A stretch of DNA of 64,000 bases from Stieleria neptunia (GTDB lineage Bacteria > Planctomycetota > Planctomycetia > Pirellulales > Pirellulaceae): positions 1,240,001 to 1,304,000 of the forward strand of contig NZ_CP037423.1 in NCBI RefSeq assembly GCF_007754155.1, written 5' to 3'. The notes beneath the pieces are model-generated. The model was not told where the DNA came from, made no database searches, and saw only the letters and a list, made by a program, of their open reading frames with translations. The position numbers and the translations under genes are program-made. Shown one piece after another: positions 14,454-23,517 of the stretch. The stretch's first letter is position 1, and each line of letters starts with the position of its first letter.

Positions 14454-15106
14454 TCGTGCACCCTTGTGAGAGATTGCGTCGGCATCCAGGCCAACACCCT
14501 CAACGGGAAGAGGATTGGGGGCATTCATGATGATCCGCGGGCGATGCATCGGTTGGAGATGGAGGTAGGAAAATTTTGGGTAGGAAAAGAGAGCCGGGTG
14601 TTTGTCGGGTGTGGCGTTTTTCGGGCATCCGTTTTCCTACCCGAAATTTTCCTGCCTTCCTGCTGCGTTCTGTGGGTTGGAAAAACGGCTTGCCCCCAGT
14701 GATCACTCCCGATTTGTTGGTGGGGCTCTGGGATTCCGAGCAGCAAGCCAAGACGCTCGCCGGGATACTGGGACTTGCTGCGACGCCGTCCGGGGTCGAG
14801 GGGAGGATCAGGGAGCGTGTTCCGGAGGTGGCGCTGCGCTGACCTCCGGCTACTTGGTGTGATCCCTCCGGGATATCGTGGACGCTGCGTCGGTGGCATC
14901 GCGATGGGTGAAGGTTTTTCACACTTGGTACGACTGGTCGTGCGAAAAGTGAACAAGAAAGTGCAAAGGAACCGGAGTCCGAACCGGACCGTCCTCCCGC
15001 CAACAAGTTCGAGTTCGCCTGGGCCAGAGAAGCTGGCACCGTCTGGCAGGATCCGTTCTAATCAGGTCCTGTGACCGGCCCACCTGAGGCCCGACAAAGT
15101 TCTGGC
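14454..15106. repeat. Direct repeat, copy 2
   Basis: Second copy of 12391-13042, same orientation, 2063 bp downstream. Ends a few bases before the stop of the GH117-like gene. No gene supported. Confidence 0.75.
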
Positions 15107-15113
15107 TTTCGAT

Positions 15114-16088
15114 CTATTCCCGTTCCTCCGAGACATCGAACCGCTGAATGAAAGGCAGGCGAGTGTTGCGGCCTTTCGGCCGTCCGATCTCCACGCCCCA
15201 TTCAGGGAGATCACCGGTACCGCTCTGCGTGAACGCCTCCGGACGATAGGCTCCCCCGGCCCAAGGACCGTTCGTCACGTTGTGCGTCTTTGAGAACTCG
15301 ATTCCGTCCTCCGCATAGAGAATCGAATTGGTGATCGCTTTCGGCCCCGTCGTGCCGATCATCGCGGCGACGCCCGTGCCTTGCGGCCAGACCAACACTT
15401 CATGATTACCGGGAATCACCGGATTCGCCTCGTGCCTCACGTAAGGCCCCTGCGGATGGTCGGCGATCGCCAAGCCCATTTGCGTTTGCCCGGGACCTTT
15501 TCCCAACTGGCGGCCCTTGTAGTAGAACCAGTACTTGCCTTCCCGAACAATCAGGCAGGCATCATCCACAAGATGGCTGTCGAAATCCGCCGGGTTGTCG
15601 CTGTTTTTCAAAGCCGGATTGGTGGCCAGACGCTGCCAGGGGCCAGCGGGTGAATCGGAAACCGCGATCCCGATTTTCGAATCGGGATTGAAGCCCTTGC
15701 CGTACTCTCTGGACGTGCCCGTGTAGAACAGCCAGTAGCGTCCTTCGGCAACCAGAATGTTGGGCGTGAAGACACTTGCCCCTTCCCAACTACCGGGCTC
15801 GCCTTTTGCCAACGCCATGCCTTTCTCGGTCCACTTGCGACCATCCGATGAAGTCGCATACCAGACCGTCGCATCGTATCCCGGAGAGATCTTTCCCTTC
15901 GAATACCAGACGTAATACAAGTCGTCGACTTTGATGATGTCGCTGGGATCGCGACGCATGACGCCTGGTTCGGCACCGATGCCTTCAATCGCCGAATGCG
16001 TGACGGTGACGGTTCGAGTGGCTGGTTCGTCGGCGTGGGTGGCAACCGCCATCACGACAGTTGCCGCGACGTAGAAGAATGTTTTCAT
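15114..16088 (-). CDS. Exported GH117-like five-bladed glycoside hydrolase
   Basis: 324 residues from ATG 16088, chosen because it gives a signal peptide (KTFFYVAATVVMAVATHA). The mature protein has the repeated blade motifs of GH43/GH117 beta-propellers: RRDPSDIIKVDDLYYVWYSK, SVFTPNILVAEGRYWLFYTG and DACLIVREGKYWFYYKGR. The DPSDIIK-VWY opening fits GH117, known from agar breakdown, where it releases 3,6-anhydro-L-galactose. Exact specificity cannot be read here. Last gene of the minus-strand operon, downstream of two sulfatases. Confidence 0.75.
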   Translation of the reverse strand: MKTFFYVAATVVMAVATHADEPATRTVTVTHSAIEGIGAEPGVMRRDPSDIIKVDDLYYVWYSKGKISPGYDATVWYATSSDGRKWTEKGMALAKGEPGSWEGASVFTPNILVAEGRYWLFYTGTSREYGKGFNPDSKIGIAVSDSPAGPWQRLATNPALKNSDNPADFDSHLVDDACLIVREGKYWFYYKGRQLGKGPGQTQMGLAIADHPQGPYVRHEANPVIPGNHEVLVWPQGTGVAAMIGTTGPKAITNSILYAEDGIEFSKTHNVTNGPWAGGAYRPEAFTQSGTGDLPEWGVEIGRPKGRNTRLPFIQRFDVSEERE

Positions 16089-16224
16089 GTTGTGCTCCGT
16101 TGTGTTTAATATCGATAATCGGCGCCGTCGCGGCTGAGTCGGCATTCGTGGTCGGTTCGTCGGCGCCCACTGGCAATGCGGTCAACATGCACAGACAGAA
16201 GGCGAGTGGCAGATGATGGATCAT
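15985..16224 (-). CDS. Short ORF with signal peptide, coupled to the sulfatase stop
   Basis: 79 residues whose ATG overlaps the TGA of the upstream sulfatase (ATGA). The first 22 residues, MIHHLPLAFCLCMLTALPVG, look like a signal peptide followed by ADEPTT. It then overlaps the GH117 start in a different frame. It may be a translational leader or the leftover start of a displaced gene. No domain. Confidence 0.3.
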   Translation of the reverse strand: MIHHLPLAFCLCMLTALPVGADEPTTNADSAATAPIIDIKHNGAQHENILLRRGNCRDGGCHPRRRTSHSNRHRHAFGD

Positions 16225-17672
16225 GATCTCTCCTGCGGGTCGACCAAGTTGATTTTCCGTTGATCCGAACCGGTGACGCGGACGTCGCCGAGTTCTGCGA
16301 CGGCCTCCTTGGCCCGCGTTTGAAGCCGTTGCATGACCTCGGGGTGTGCGTCGGCGAGGTTGCGTTTTTCGCCGAGGTCGTCCTTCAAATGGAAGAGCTT
16401 CGGTTCATCCAGGGACACGAAGCCTTTCGTCTTGTCCGGCTTCTTGGACCAGAACGGCTGATCGTTGGGCGTCCGTGGCAGATGCAGTTTCCAGTCGCCC
16501 TCGCGTACCGCCTGCAGGTTCGTGCCGTTGTAGTAGTAAAGTACCTTGTGGGGCGTTTCGGTCACCTTGCCTTGAAGAATAGGCAGAATCTGTTTCCCGT
16601 CGATCTTGCGATCACCCGGCGGCTCCACTCCGGCGAGTTCGCAGAACAGGGGCAACAGGTCCATGCTGGTCAGCGTGACGTCGGACACTTGTTGGGGCGG
16701 AATCTTGCCAGGCCAGCGAAAGATGCCGGGTACGCGATGTCCGCCTTCCATCGTGCAGTACTTGCCACCGTTCAAGCCACCCGTGGACCCGAATCGAGTC
16801 GGACCGTTGTCCGAGGTAAAGACCACCAGCGTGTTGTCATCGAGGCCGGCGTCGCGGATCGCATTCATGATTCGCCCGGTACTGTGATCAAGCTCTTTGA
16901 CAAAATCCCCGTACTTGCCTTTCTGTGACGTGCCGACGAAGTCTTTGCTAGGCAACAGCGGGGAATGCACGATGTGATGTGAAACGTAGATGAAAAACGG
17001 ATCGTCTTTCTGCCGCTTGATAAATTTGACCACTTCATCGGTATATCGTCGTGTCAGTTCCTGACACCGAACGTTTTTTTGTTCGACTTTCTTGCCGCGA
17101 TACAGCGTGTTGTAGTTTGGACCGCGGTTCTTGGAGTAATTGCTGGGGATGCCAAGGTGTTCGTCGAATCCGGCGTCGATCGGATGGGAGCCCTCGACGT
17201 CCATGCCCAAGTGCCACTTGCCCACCATCAGCGAACGATAGCCGGCGGGCCCAAGCAATTCGGGAATCGTGATCTCATCGGGGGCGAATCCGTAGTCCTT
17301 GTACTTAGAACCCGGCGTCTCCGTTCGGGCGACTGGCATGCCGCATCGCATCGGGTAGCGTCCGGTCAACAGCGAGGCCCGCGAAGGGCTGCAGACATTG
17401 GCGGGAACGAAGAAATCTGTGCTGCGAAATCCCTCGGCGGCCAGCGCGTCCAGGTGCGGAGTTTTGACACCCGTCGGGCTGTAACAACTGATGTCGCCGT
17501 ACCCGAGATCGTCGGCGAAGATGACGACGAAGTTTGGCGGGCGCTGCGCCGCGCTGGCCAAACAGCATCCCAACAGCAACATGGCGACGGGGCAAAACAA
17601 TCGGGGCAGGAAGGCCGCGGGCCGAAATTTCCCCGTCTCCATCGTCCTGCCAAATCCAAGGTTCAAATACAT
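16221..17672 (-). CDS. Sulfatase (formylglycine type)
   Basis: 483 residues. Metal-site motif FADDLGYGD (about 52-60), formylglycine motif CSPSR with Cys 94, later TSDNGP and a C-terminal WKLHLPRTP segment: a complete family S1 arylsulfatase-type enzyme that removes sulfate esters from polysaccharide. The N-terminus contains a hydrophobic stretch with LLGC, so it may be a lipoprotein. ATG 17642 is an alternative start. Ten bases separate it from the sulfatase upstream, so they are co-transcribed. It needs a formylglycine-generating enzyme encoded elsewhere. Confidence 0.9.
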   Translation of the reverse strand: MYLNLGFGRTMETGKFRPAAFLPRLFCPVAMLLLGCCLASAAQRPPNFVVIFADDLGYGDISCYSPTGVKTPHLDALAAEGFRSTDFFVPANVCSPSRASLLTGRYPMRCGMPVARTETPGSKYKDYGFAPDEITIPELLGPAGYRSLMVGKWHLGMDVEGSHPIDAGFDEHLGIPSNYSKNRGPNYNTLYRGKKVEQKNVRCQELTRRYTDEVVKFIKRQKDDPFFIYVSHHIVHSPLLPSKDFVGTSQKGKYGDFVKELDHSTGRIMNAIRDAGLDDNTLVVFTSDNGPTRFGSTGGLNGGKYCTMEGGHRVPGIFRWPGKIPPQQVSDVTLTSMDLLPLFCELAGVEPPGDRKIDGKQILPILQGKVTETPHKVLYYYNGTNLQAVREGDWKLHLPRTPNDQPFWSKKPDKTKGFVSLDEPKLFHLKDDLGEKRNLADAHPEVMQRLQTRAKEAVAELGDVRVTGSDQRKINLVDPQERS

Positions 17673-17682
17673 GTGTTGCGAC

Positions 17683-19101
17683 TCATTGTGAAAGGGGTGT
17701 CGGATGTTCGACGAATGCGGCGGGCCGGCTGTTTTCGGCGATGTCTTGGGCGAACGCCTTCAACTGCTGCACCAGCTTCTGCGCGACTTCCGGATTCGCC
17801 TCGATCACATTCTTCTTCTCGCCGATGTCGTTCTCCAGGTCGTAGAGCTGCGTGGGTTTCCCTTTGTTGGTATGCAGTTTCCACTTCCCGGACCTGACCG
17901 CCCGTAGCTGGTTTCCGCCATGGTAAAAGAACGCTTCGTGCGGCGTCGGGGCTTCACCGATCAGCGTCGGCCAGATGTCCTTGCCATCGATGACGCGATC
18001 GGTGGGAATCGCCGCGCCCGCCAGCTTTGCGAACGTCGGCAGCAAATCCATGGTGGTCATGAGTTCGTCATTGGGTTTACCGGCGGGGATTTTTCCCGGC
18101 CAGCGGACGACGGTGGGCTCGCGCATGCCGCCTTCCAACGTCGTCCCCTTGTTGCCACGCAATGGGCCGGGGCTGGCGAAGAGAGTGTTCTTCGGAGGAC
18201 CGTTGTCGGAGGTGAACAGGACCAGTGTGTTTTCGTCGAGGCCGTTGGCTTGGAGTGTGTCCAGGATTTGCCCGACGGACCAGTCGATCTCGGCGATCGC
18301 CTGACGGAACAGGTTGTGCCGCGTGCCGTAGTCAATCTTGCCGTCTTCCGCGTTCAGTTTCGCCACAACATCATCGGAGACGCCTTCCATGAACGGAGGC
18401 GACACGTGCAATGGGGCGTGGGGAATGGGATGCGGCAGATAAAGGAAAAACGGCTCGTCTTTGTTGGCCTCGATGAATGACACCGCACGCTCGGTGATGC
18501 GTTTCGTCAGGTAGTCGGCGTCGGGATCCATCTCGATGACCGATTCGTTGTCCAATAGCGGCAGTGGCGGAAACTGGTAGTGATTTTGCCTGGGATGAAA
18601 CGGATGGATGTCGTGGCTGTAGGGGATCCCAAAATATTCATCAAAGCCTTGCTTGGTCGGCAGGAACTGCGGTTGGTCTCCCAGGTGCCACTTACCGAAC
18701 ATGCCTGTTTTGTAGCCCGCGGTCTTTAACACTTCGGCGATCGTGATTTCATCAGGGTTCAATCCCTTTCGGTCGCCGGCGAGCAGCACTCCGAAATTGG
18801 AGCCCATCGCCATGTCGATGCGTTTGGGATAGCACCCGGTCATCAGAGCGGCGCGGGACGGCGTGCAAACCGGGGCGGCCACATAAAAGCTCGTCAGCCG
18901 GGCCCCTTCCGCCGCCATCTGATCGATCCGGGGCGTGCTGACGTGCTCGCCACCGAAACAACTGAGATCGCCGTAGCCCTGGTCATCGGTGAAAATCACC
19001 ACGAAATTCGGCCGGCTGTCTTGGGCAGGGGCCAATGGCGCGAACAGCCCGCTCAAGCTCGCAACCACAAGGATCGATAAGATGCTGTTTTTCCGGTTCA
19101 T
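17683..19101 (-). CDS. Sulfatase (formylglycine type)
   Basis: 472 residues from ATG 19101, which gives signal peptide ILSILVVASLSGLFAPLAPA. An upstream ATG at 19125 overlaps the preceding gene. It contains FTDDQGYGD (37-45), CTPSR with Cys 79, TSDNGPPKN and the final WKLHTNKGKPTQLYDLEND, a full-length S1 sulfatase. Ten bases separate it from both neighbours (GH172 upstream, sulfatase downstream). Probably periplasmic, removing sulfate from algal polysaccharide fragments. Confidence 0.9.
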   Translation of the reverse strand: MNRKNSILSILVVASLSGLFAPLAPAQDSRPNFVVIFTDDQGYGDLSCFGGEHVSTPRIDQMAAEGARLTSFYVAAPVCTPSRAALMTGCYPKRIDMAMGSNFGVLLAGDRKGLNPDEITIAEVLKTAGYKTGMFGKWHLGDQPQFLPTKQGFDEYFGIPYSHDIHPFHPRQNHYQFPPLPLLDNESVIEMDPDADYLTKRITERAVSFIEANKDEPFFLYLPHPIPHAPLHVSPPFMEGVSDDVVAKLNAEDGKIDYGTRHNLFRQAIAEIDWSVGQILDTLQANGLDENTLVLFTSDNGPPKNTLFASPGPLRGNKGTTLEGGMREPTVVRWPGKIPAGKPNDELMTTMDLLPTFAKLAGAAIPTDRVIDGKDIWPTLIGEAPTPHEAFFYHGGNQLRAVRSGKWKLHTNKGKPTQLYDLENDIGEKKNVIEANPEVAQKLVQQLKAFAQDIAENSRPAAFVEHPTPLSQ

Positions 19102-19111
19102 TGTTTTCTCG

Positions 19112-21205
19112 TTATTGGGCCGCACTCAAGGTCACGCAATCGAGACCGAAGAATGCGTCTTGGCTGTTCGGGTTTTTGCCGACCACTTCCACACGCAACA
19201 CGTACGCACTGTCAACGGGATCAAATGCACCCAGCGTGATCGGTCCGGTGGGCACCGGTTTTTCCGCATAAACGTCCACCTGCTGTTCGACCGCTTTCCC
19301 GTTGACTGAGAAACGCAGGATGCCGTAGTCCCAGCTCTTCGTCGCGTGCAGGGTCAACTTTTCGGCTACCGGACTTGTCGCCGGAATGCGAATCTCCACC
19401 ACGTCACCGACTCGGGCGTTCTTGAACAGAGCGTGTGTATTCAGATTCCATACGCCCTTGAGCTTCAACCGCTTCAAGTTTTGCGGCTTGATTTCAATCG
19501 TGTCCGGCTTGGAAATGACGCTCTTGGCGTTGATCTCCACCGCATTCTTGAACTCGTCTGCTCCAGCATTTGTCGAAGCCGTTTCCACCTTGGGCACGAC
19601 CGGCACGTTGAGCACCTGGTCCGGTTCGGGTTTGCGGTTCGATGTTGTGTCCTGGAATCCATACCAGTACATCCCGACGCCGTAGCCCATTTCGCATTCG
19701 CTCCACGACCAGATCTCCATGTCCAGTTGCAAGGAACTGCCAAAGGGCATGGTATCCAGGGAGCGGCTGCGGGTTTCCACGCTAAAGCCGTGGGTGTTGC
19801 GTTCGTCGGTCGTTTTGCGATTCAGTTTGTTGTAGCGGTGGGAGAACGGCTGCGCATGGAAGGGGTGCTCATAAAAGTCTGTGCTGCGTCCGCCCCAGGA
19901 ATAGGCGTAGTAGTCCTCGGTCCCGGTTCCGAAAATCGAAGGAAAATCTTCGCCGTCGACCCAGATTTTTTCGTCGCCTTCGCCCCACCATCTTTCGACC
20001 GGATTCATGATCGTCAGCGTGTCGCCGACATACACACCGCGCCCTTTCAGTGTGACGTAATTCCAATCGGAATACGGTCGTGTCGAGACCGGATACTGTC
20101 CGCGCCAACCGGCGTGAAAATACATGGACCGTTCGTCCCAGGTCCATGCGCCGGTTTTGACTTCCAACTCGGCATCGACGGGTTCGCCACTGTAGTTGAC
20201 CAGCGAGACCTTACCGCCGTTTTGATACGGCATCACCCAGCGGCAACTCATCGTGCCGTCTTCGGCGACCGTGCGGTACCAGCCTTGCACGGGGTTCAAT
20301 CCGATGCCCGAGCCAAAGAAATCGCCGATCGGGCACCAGACCGTTTGCTTGCCGTCGAACTGCATCTTCAGCACGACTTGGCGGGTGACCTTAGGATCCG
20401 CATAGCTGCCCAGTTTCACCGAAAGTTCCCGCACCGCGGCCGTGCCTGCCGGAAGCTCCAGTGACTGCTCGTCTTGGTTGCCCAGGCTGGCACTAAATCG
20501 AAGCGGCTCTCCTGCGCCGGAAACGGTGGGGTTCAAAAGCGTCTTGCCCGTTTTTGTCGTCAAGTCCTTGGCTGCCTGGAAGTCGGCCATCGTAAAGGTC
20601 TTGACCGGAGTGCCTTCGTCATACGCCCGAAAGGTGAACTGAAAAAAGAACGGCATTTGGTCCGTCGTCACCTTGCAGCGTTTCGCAAACGGGATCGGGA
20701 AAAAACTGACCGCCGAGCGCAGGGAGGGATGCGCAAAGGGAAACGGGAACACTCCGCTGCCATCGAACATGCTGAGCATGTTGCCCTCCAACGCCGGTTC
20801 CTCGGCGCCGTCCAAGTAAATCCGCAGGTTGATCTCCGTGCCGCCATTGTTTGGATTGTGCCAGGGCATCCAGGTGCGGACGATCGCGCCCGGACCCTGA
20901 TGGTCCATCAAGACCCATTCTTTCCGGCCGCTGTTCTCCTCCGTTCGGATGAAGTTCCTGCCGTTGGGCGGTCGATTGTAATCTCCGTTGGCAAACCAGC
21001 CTTCGGGGTCCTCCGGAGTGTTGGAGGCCCGGTTGTAGCTGCTGTGCTGTTTCAGCCGAAATTGCTGTTCCGGGAAACGCGCCACCGAATCACGGTCAAT
21101 CATTTCATCGAGCAACGATGTGATCGTGACCGTTTCGCCTGCACCGACGGAAGGAGCGGACAGGCAAAGCAAGACGGCAAGGAGCGTTCTCAGTCGCGTC
21201 ATCAT
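19112..21205 (-). CDS. Exported GH172/DUF2961 protein
   Basis: 697 residues from ATG 21205, with signal peptide TRLRTLLAVLLCLSAPSVGA. It carries the DUF2961 hallmarks: EWVLMDHQGPGAIVRTWMPW, GVFPFPFAHP, PYQNGGKVSLVNYSGEPV and FPSIFGTGTEDYYAYSWGG. This family is now GH172, with difructose-anhydride and alpha-D-arabinofuranosidase members. A C-terminal beta-sandwich (residues about 590-690) may bind carbohydrate. Specificity unknown. Placed between sulfatases in one operon. Confidence 0.8.
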   Translation of the reverse strand: MMTRLRTLLAVLLCLSAPSVGAGETVTITSLLDEMIDRDSVARFPEQQFRLKQHSSYNRASNTPEDPEGWFANGDYNRPPNGRNFIRTEENSGRKEWVLMDHQGPGAIVRTWMPWHNPNNGGTEINLRIYLDGAEEPALEGNMLSMFDGSGVFPFPFAHPSLRSAVSFFPIPFAKRCKVTTDQMPFFFQFTFRAYDEGTPVKTFTMADFQAAKDLTTKTGKTLLNPTVSGAGEPLRFSASLGNQDEQSLELPAGTAAVRELSVKLGSYADPKVTRQVVLKMQFDGKQTVWCPIGDFFGSGIGLNPVQGWYRTVAEDGTMSCRWVMPYQNGGKVSLVNYSGEPVDAELEVKTGAWTWDERSMYFHAGWRGQYPVSTRPYSDWNYVTLKGRGVYVGDTLTIMNPVERWWGEGDEKIWVDGEDFPSIFGTGTEDYYAYSWGGRSTDFYEHPFHAQPFSHRYNKLNRKTTDERNTHGFSVETRSRSLDTMPFGSSLQLDMEIWSWSECEMGYGVGMYWYGFQDTTSNRKPEPDQVLNVPVVPKVETASTNAGADEFKNAVEINAKSVISKPDTIEIKPQNLKRLKLKGVWNLNTHALFKNARVGDVVEIRIPATSPVAEKLTLHATKSWDYGILRFSVNGKAVEQQVDVYAEKPVPTGPITLGAFDPVDSAYVLRVEVVGKNPNSQDAFFGLDCVTLSAAQ

Positions 21206-21304
21206 GGATTGCCTTTTGTCTGGCGGGTTTCTTTTGCATTTGACGACGGGGTTGCAGAAATTAAACAGATTTCCGCAACCCAAATCGTCTGCCGAAAGGC
21301 CAAC

Positions 21305-23113
21305 TCAATCGAGACGGGTGACGACGACGTAGTAGGCGCCCAACTCACCTTCCTTGATTTCAAAATACGGGGCGAGCTGATGCGAGCCCTGCTTCAGTTC
21401 GGTGACGAAGCGGACCTCTTCGGCGTCGGGCTCGACGGGTTTCCGGTCAAGATCCTTGCCGTCCAGACGCAGGACACCGTGGGTCGCACCGATGGGGGTT
21501 CCTGGCGTGACACGAAAAGCCGTCGCCGCTCCCGGAACATCATCGCCCGCAGGAAGCGGTGCGTTGATCGCGGCTCCCGACTCGGCCGGCCAGCGACGCA
21601 GCGAGACTTGGTACTTGCCATCCCGGATCACCTTGACCGCCCAGTGGCCCTTGTGAACGAGTTTTCCGGAGGCCTTCAGTTCGATCGCCGCGCGGATGGA
21701 GCCCTGGTGCCAGGGGGGATAAACCTCCTGGATCCAGTCGTGCGCGGTCAAGCTGACGACGGGGTGTTCGGGATGGCCGAGGTAGATCTCGGTCGTCTGC
21801 GAGAAGGTCGGTTCGAGTTCGGCCCACCATTGCTCATAAAACGCGCGCATCTTCGCGACGACATTCGGACGTTTTTTTGCAATGTTGTTCTTCTGACCCG
21901 GGTCTGCGGCGATGTCGTACAGCTCTTTGCCGTTGATCAGCCGATACTGTTGCGACATGACCGATGAGCCACGCCATTTGATCGGATCGCGAACGCGTTG
22001 CGAATCGCTGATCACAAAACGCTCGGGCCAATCGACGTCTTGGGTCGGGTCGAGCAAGCTGGCAATCGAGACGCCATCAAACGTCACCGATTCAGGCTTC
22101 GGCACCCCGGTCATCTCCAGCAAGGTTGGAACGATATCGACGGCGTGGGTGAGTTGGTCGACATGATGCTGTTTCGTCAGGCCACCGGCAGGCCAATGCA
22201 GAAAGAACGGCACGCGGTGGCCACCGTCATACGGGCTCCCTTTGCCGGCACGCATCCCGGCATTGTAGATCTTTGCACCGCTGGCCGTTCCGTTGTCCGT
22301 CGTGAAAATGAAGATGGTGTTCTCGGCGATCCCAAGTTCTTCGATCAGCTTGCGGGTCTTGCCGACGTTGTCATCGATGTTGGTGATCATGCCGTAGAAA
22401 GCGGCGATGTTGTCGGATTGGTCCGGATACAGATCGAGGTATTCTTGCGGGCAATGCAGCGGGCCGTGCGGAGCGTTCGTCGAGATGTAGGCAAAGAACG
22501 GTTGCTTTTGTTTCGCACACGTGCTGATGAAGTCGGAGGCACGAGAAAAGAAGACGTCGGTACAGAAGCCTTTGGCCGGAACGATTTCACCGTTGTGAAA
22601 GTAGGACCCGTCGAAGTAGGCGTTGTCCCAGATGTCCGGCGTTTGGCCGACACCGCCACCGCCGTGTCGAAAGACCTCTGTAAAACCGCGGTCCTCCGGG
22701 CGATAGGGATAGTTGTCGCCGAGATGCCACTTCCCGAACATGCCTGTTTCGTAGCCGGCGTCGGCGAACATCTGACCGACGGTGACTTCGTTCTCACGCA
22801 GCATCGAACGCCCCATGATCGTGTGCCAGACCCCGGTGCGGTTCGTCCAGTGGCCGGTCAAAAGCGAGCAACGCGTGGGAGAACACGTCGGAGCGACGTG
22901 GTAATCGCGCAAGCCGGAACTTTCCGCTGCCAACGTGTCGATATTTGGCGTCTTGATAATCGGGTTCCCCGTGCATCCGAGGTCGCCGTAGCCCTGGTCG
23001 TCGGACATGATCAAGATCACGTTGGGACGAGCGGCCTGGGCCACATGCCCCAGCCCCCACGACAACGTCGAAAGTAGCGCGAAAGCGAATAAAGCAATGC
23101 CAGATGTCTTCAT
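21305..23113 (-). CDS. Sulfatase with C-terminal beta domain
   Basis: 602 residues from ATG 23113 (signal peptide GIALFAFALLSTLSWGLGHV...). MSDDQGYGD, CSPTR (Cys 77), TTDNGTASG and GGHRVPFFLHWP identify an S1 sulfatase. It is longer than its neighbours because about 130 residues after the LYDIAADPG segment form an extra beta-rich domain (TEIYLGHPEHPVVSLTAHDW), a module seen in many planctomycete sulfatases. First gene after a 350-bp repeat-containing gap, so it may have its own promoter. Confidence 0.9.
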   Translation of the reverse strand: MKTSGIALFAFALLSTLSWGLGHVAQAARPNVILIMSDDQGYGDLGCTGNPIIKTPNIDTLAAESSGLRDYHVAPTCSPTRCSLLTGHWTNRTGVWHTIMGRSMLRENEVTVGQMFADAGYETGMFGKWHLGDNYPYRPEDRGFTEVFRHGGGGVGQTPDIWDNAYFDGSYFHNGEIVPAKGFCTDVFFSRASDFISTCAKQKQPFFAYISTNAPHGPLHCPQEYLDLYPDQSDNIAAFYGMITNIDDNVGKTRKLIEELGIAENTIFIFTTDNGTASGAKIYNAGMRAGKGSPYDGGHRVPFFLHWPAGGLTKQHHVDQLTHAVDIVPTLLEMTGVPKPESVTFDGVSIASLLDPTQDVDWPERFVISDSQRVRDPIKWRGSSVMSQQYRLINGKELYDIAADPGQKNNIAKKRPNVVAKMRAFYEQWWAELEPTFSQTTEIYLGHPEHPVVSLTAHDWIQEVYPPWHQGSIRAAIELKASGKLVHKGHWAVKVIRDGKYQVSLRRWPAESGAAINAPLPAGDDVPGAATAFRVTPGTPIGATHGVLRLDGKDLDRKPVEPDAEEVRFVTELKQGSHQLAPYFEIKEGELGAYYVVVTRLD

Positions 23114-23170
23114 CTTATTCCGTTCCTCAAGGGTAAAAGTTTTCAGAGATGAATCGCAGGGGGACAAGTG

Positions 23171-23440
23171 TTGGTTCGCAGGCTTTAGGGACCATCCAGC
23201 TTAGTTCGATCGGTTTTTCGAGTACGATGGCCCTTCCGGGCCGTCGTCCGTTGGACTCCCGACGACGACCTGGAAAGGACGTCGTACAACGGTCCGCTGA
23301 CCGCATTACACTCAACCGACGAGATCATTAGGATTCGTCGCGTTTCGCATCGCTCCTAAGCTGGACGGTCCCTTTAGCCGCCCACTCTCGCTGCGTCGCA
23401 GCGACCGGGAATCGCCTCAAGGCTAAACACCAACGGTTGC
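23171..23440. repeat. Palindromic intergenic repeat
   Basis: Between the sulfatase and the beta-helix gene. GTACGATGGCCCTTCCGGGCCGTCGT and its opposite half CGACGACCTGGAAAGGACGTCGTAC form an imperfect palindrome. CAGCTTAGTTC and CTAAGCTGGACGGTCCC form an outer pair around it. No gene supported in 23114-23517. Confidence 0.55.
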
Positions 23441-23517
23441 TGAATACCTTTTGACTTAGGTCCGTGCCATTGTGCATGAGAGATGCTTTCACTGGTACAA
23501 AGCACTCGGTTTCACGA

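Noticed and set aside
20474..21967. 497-codon plus-strand open frame
   Set aside because: It lies opposite the GH172 and sulfatase genes, which have clear domains; high-GC antisense frames of this kind are common here.
21998..23077. 359-codon plus-strand open frame
   Set aside because: Antisense to the sulfatase at 21305-23113 and without any recognisable motif.
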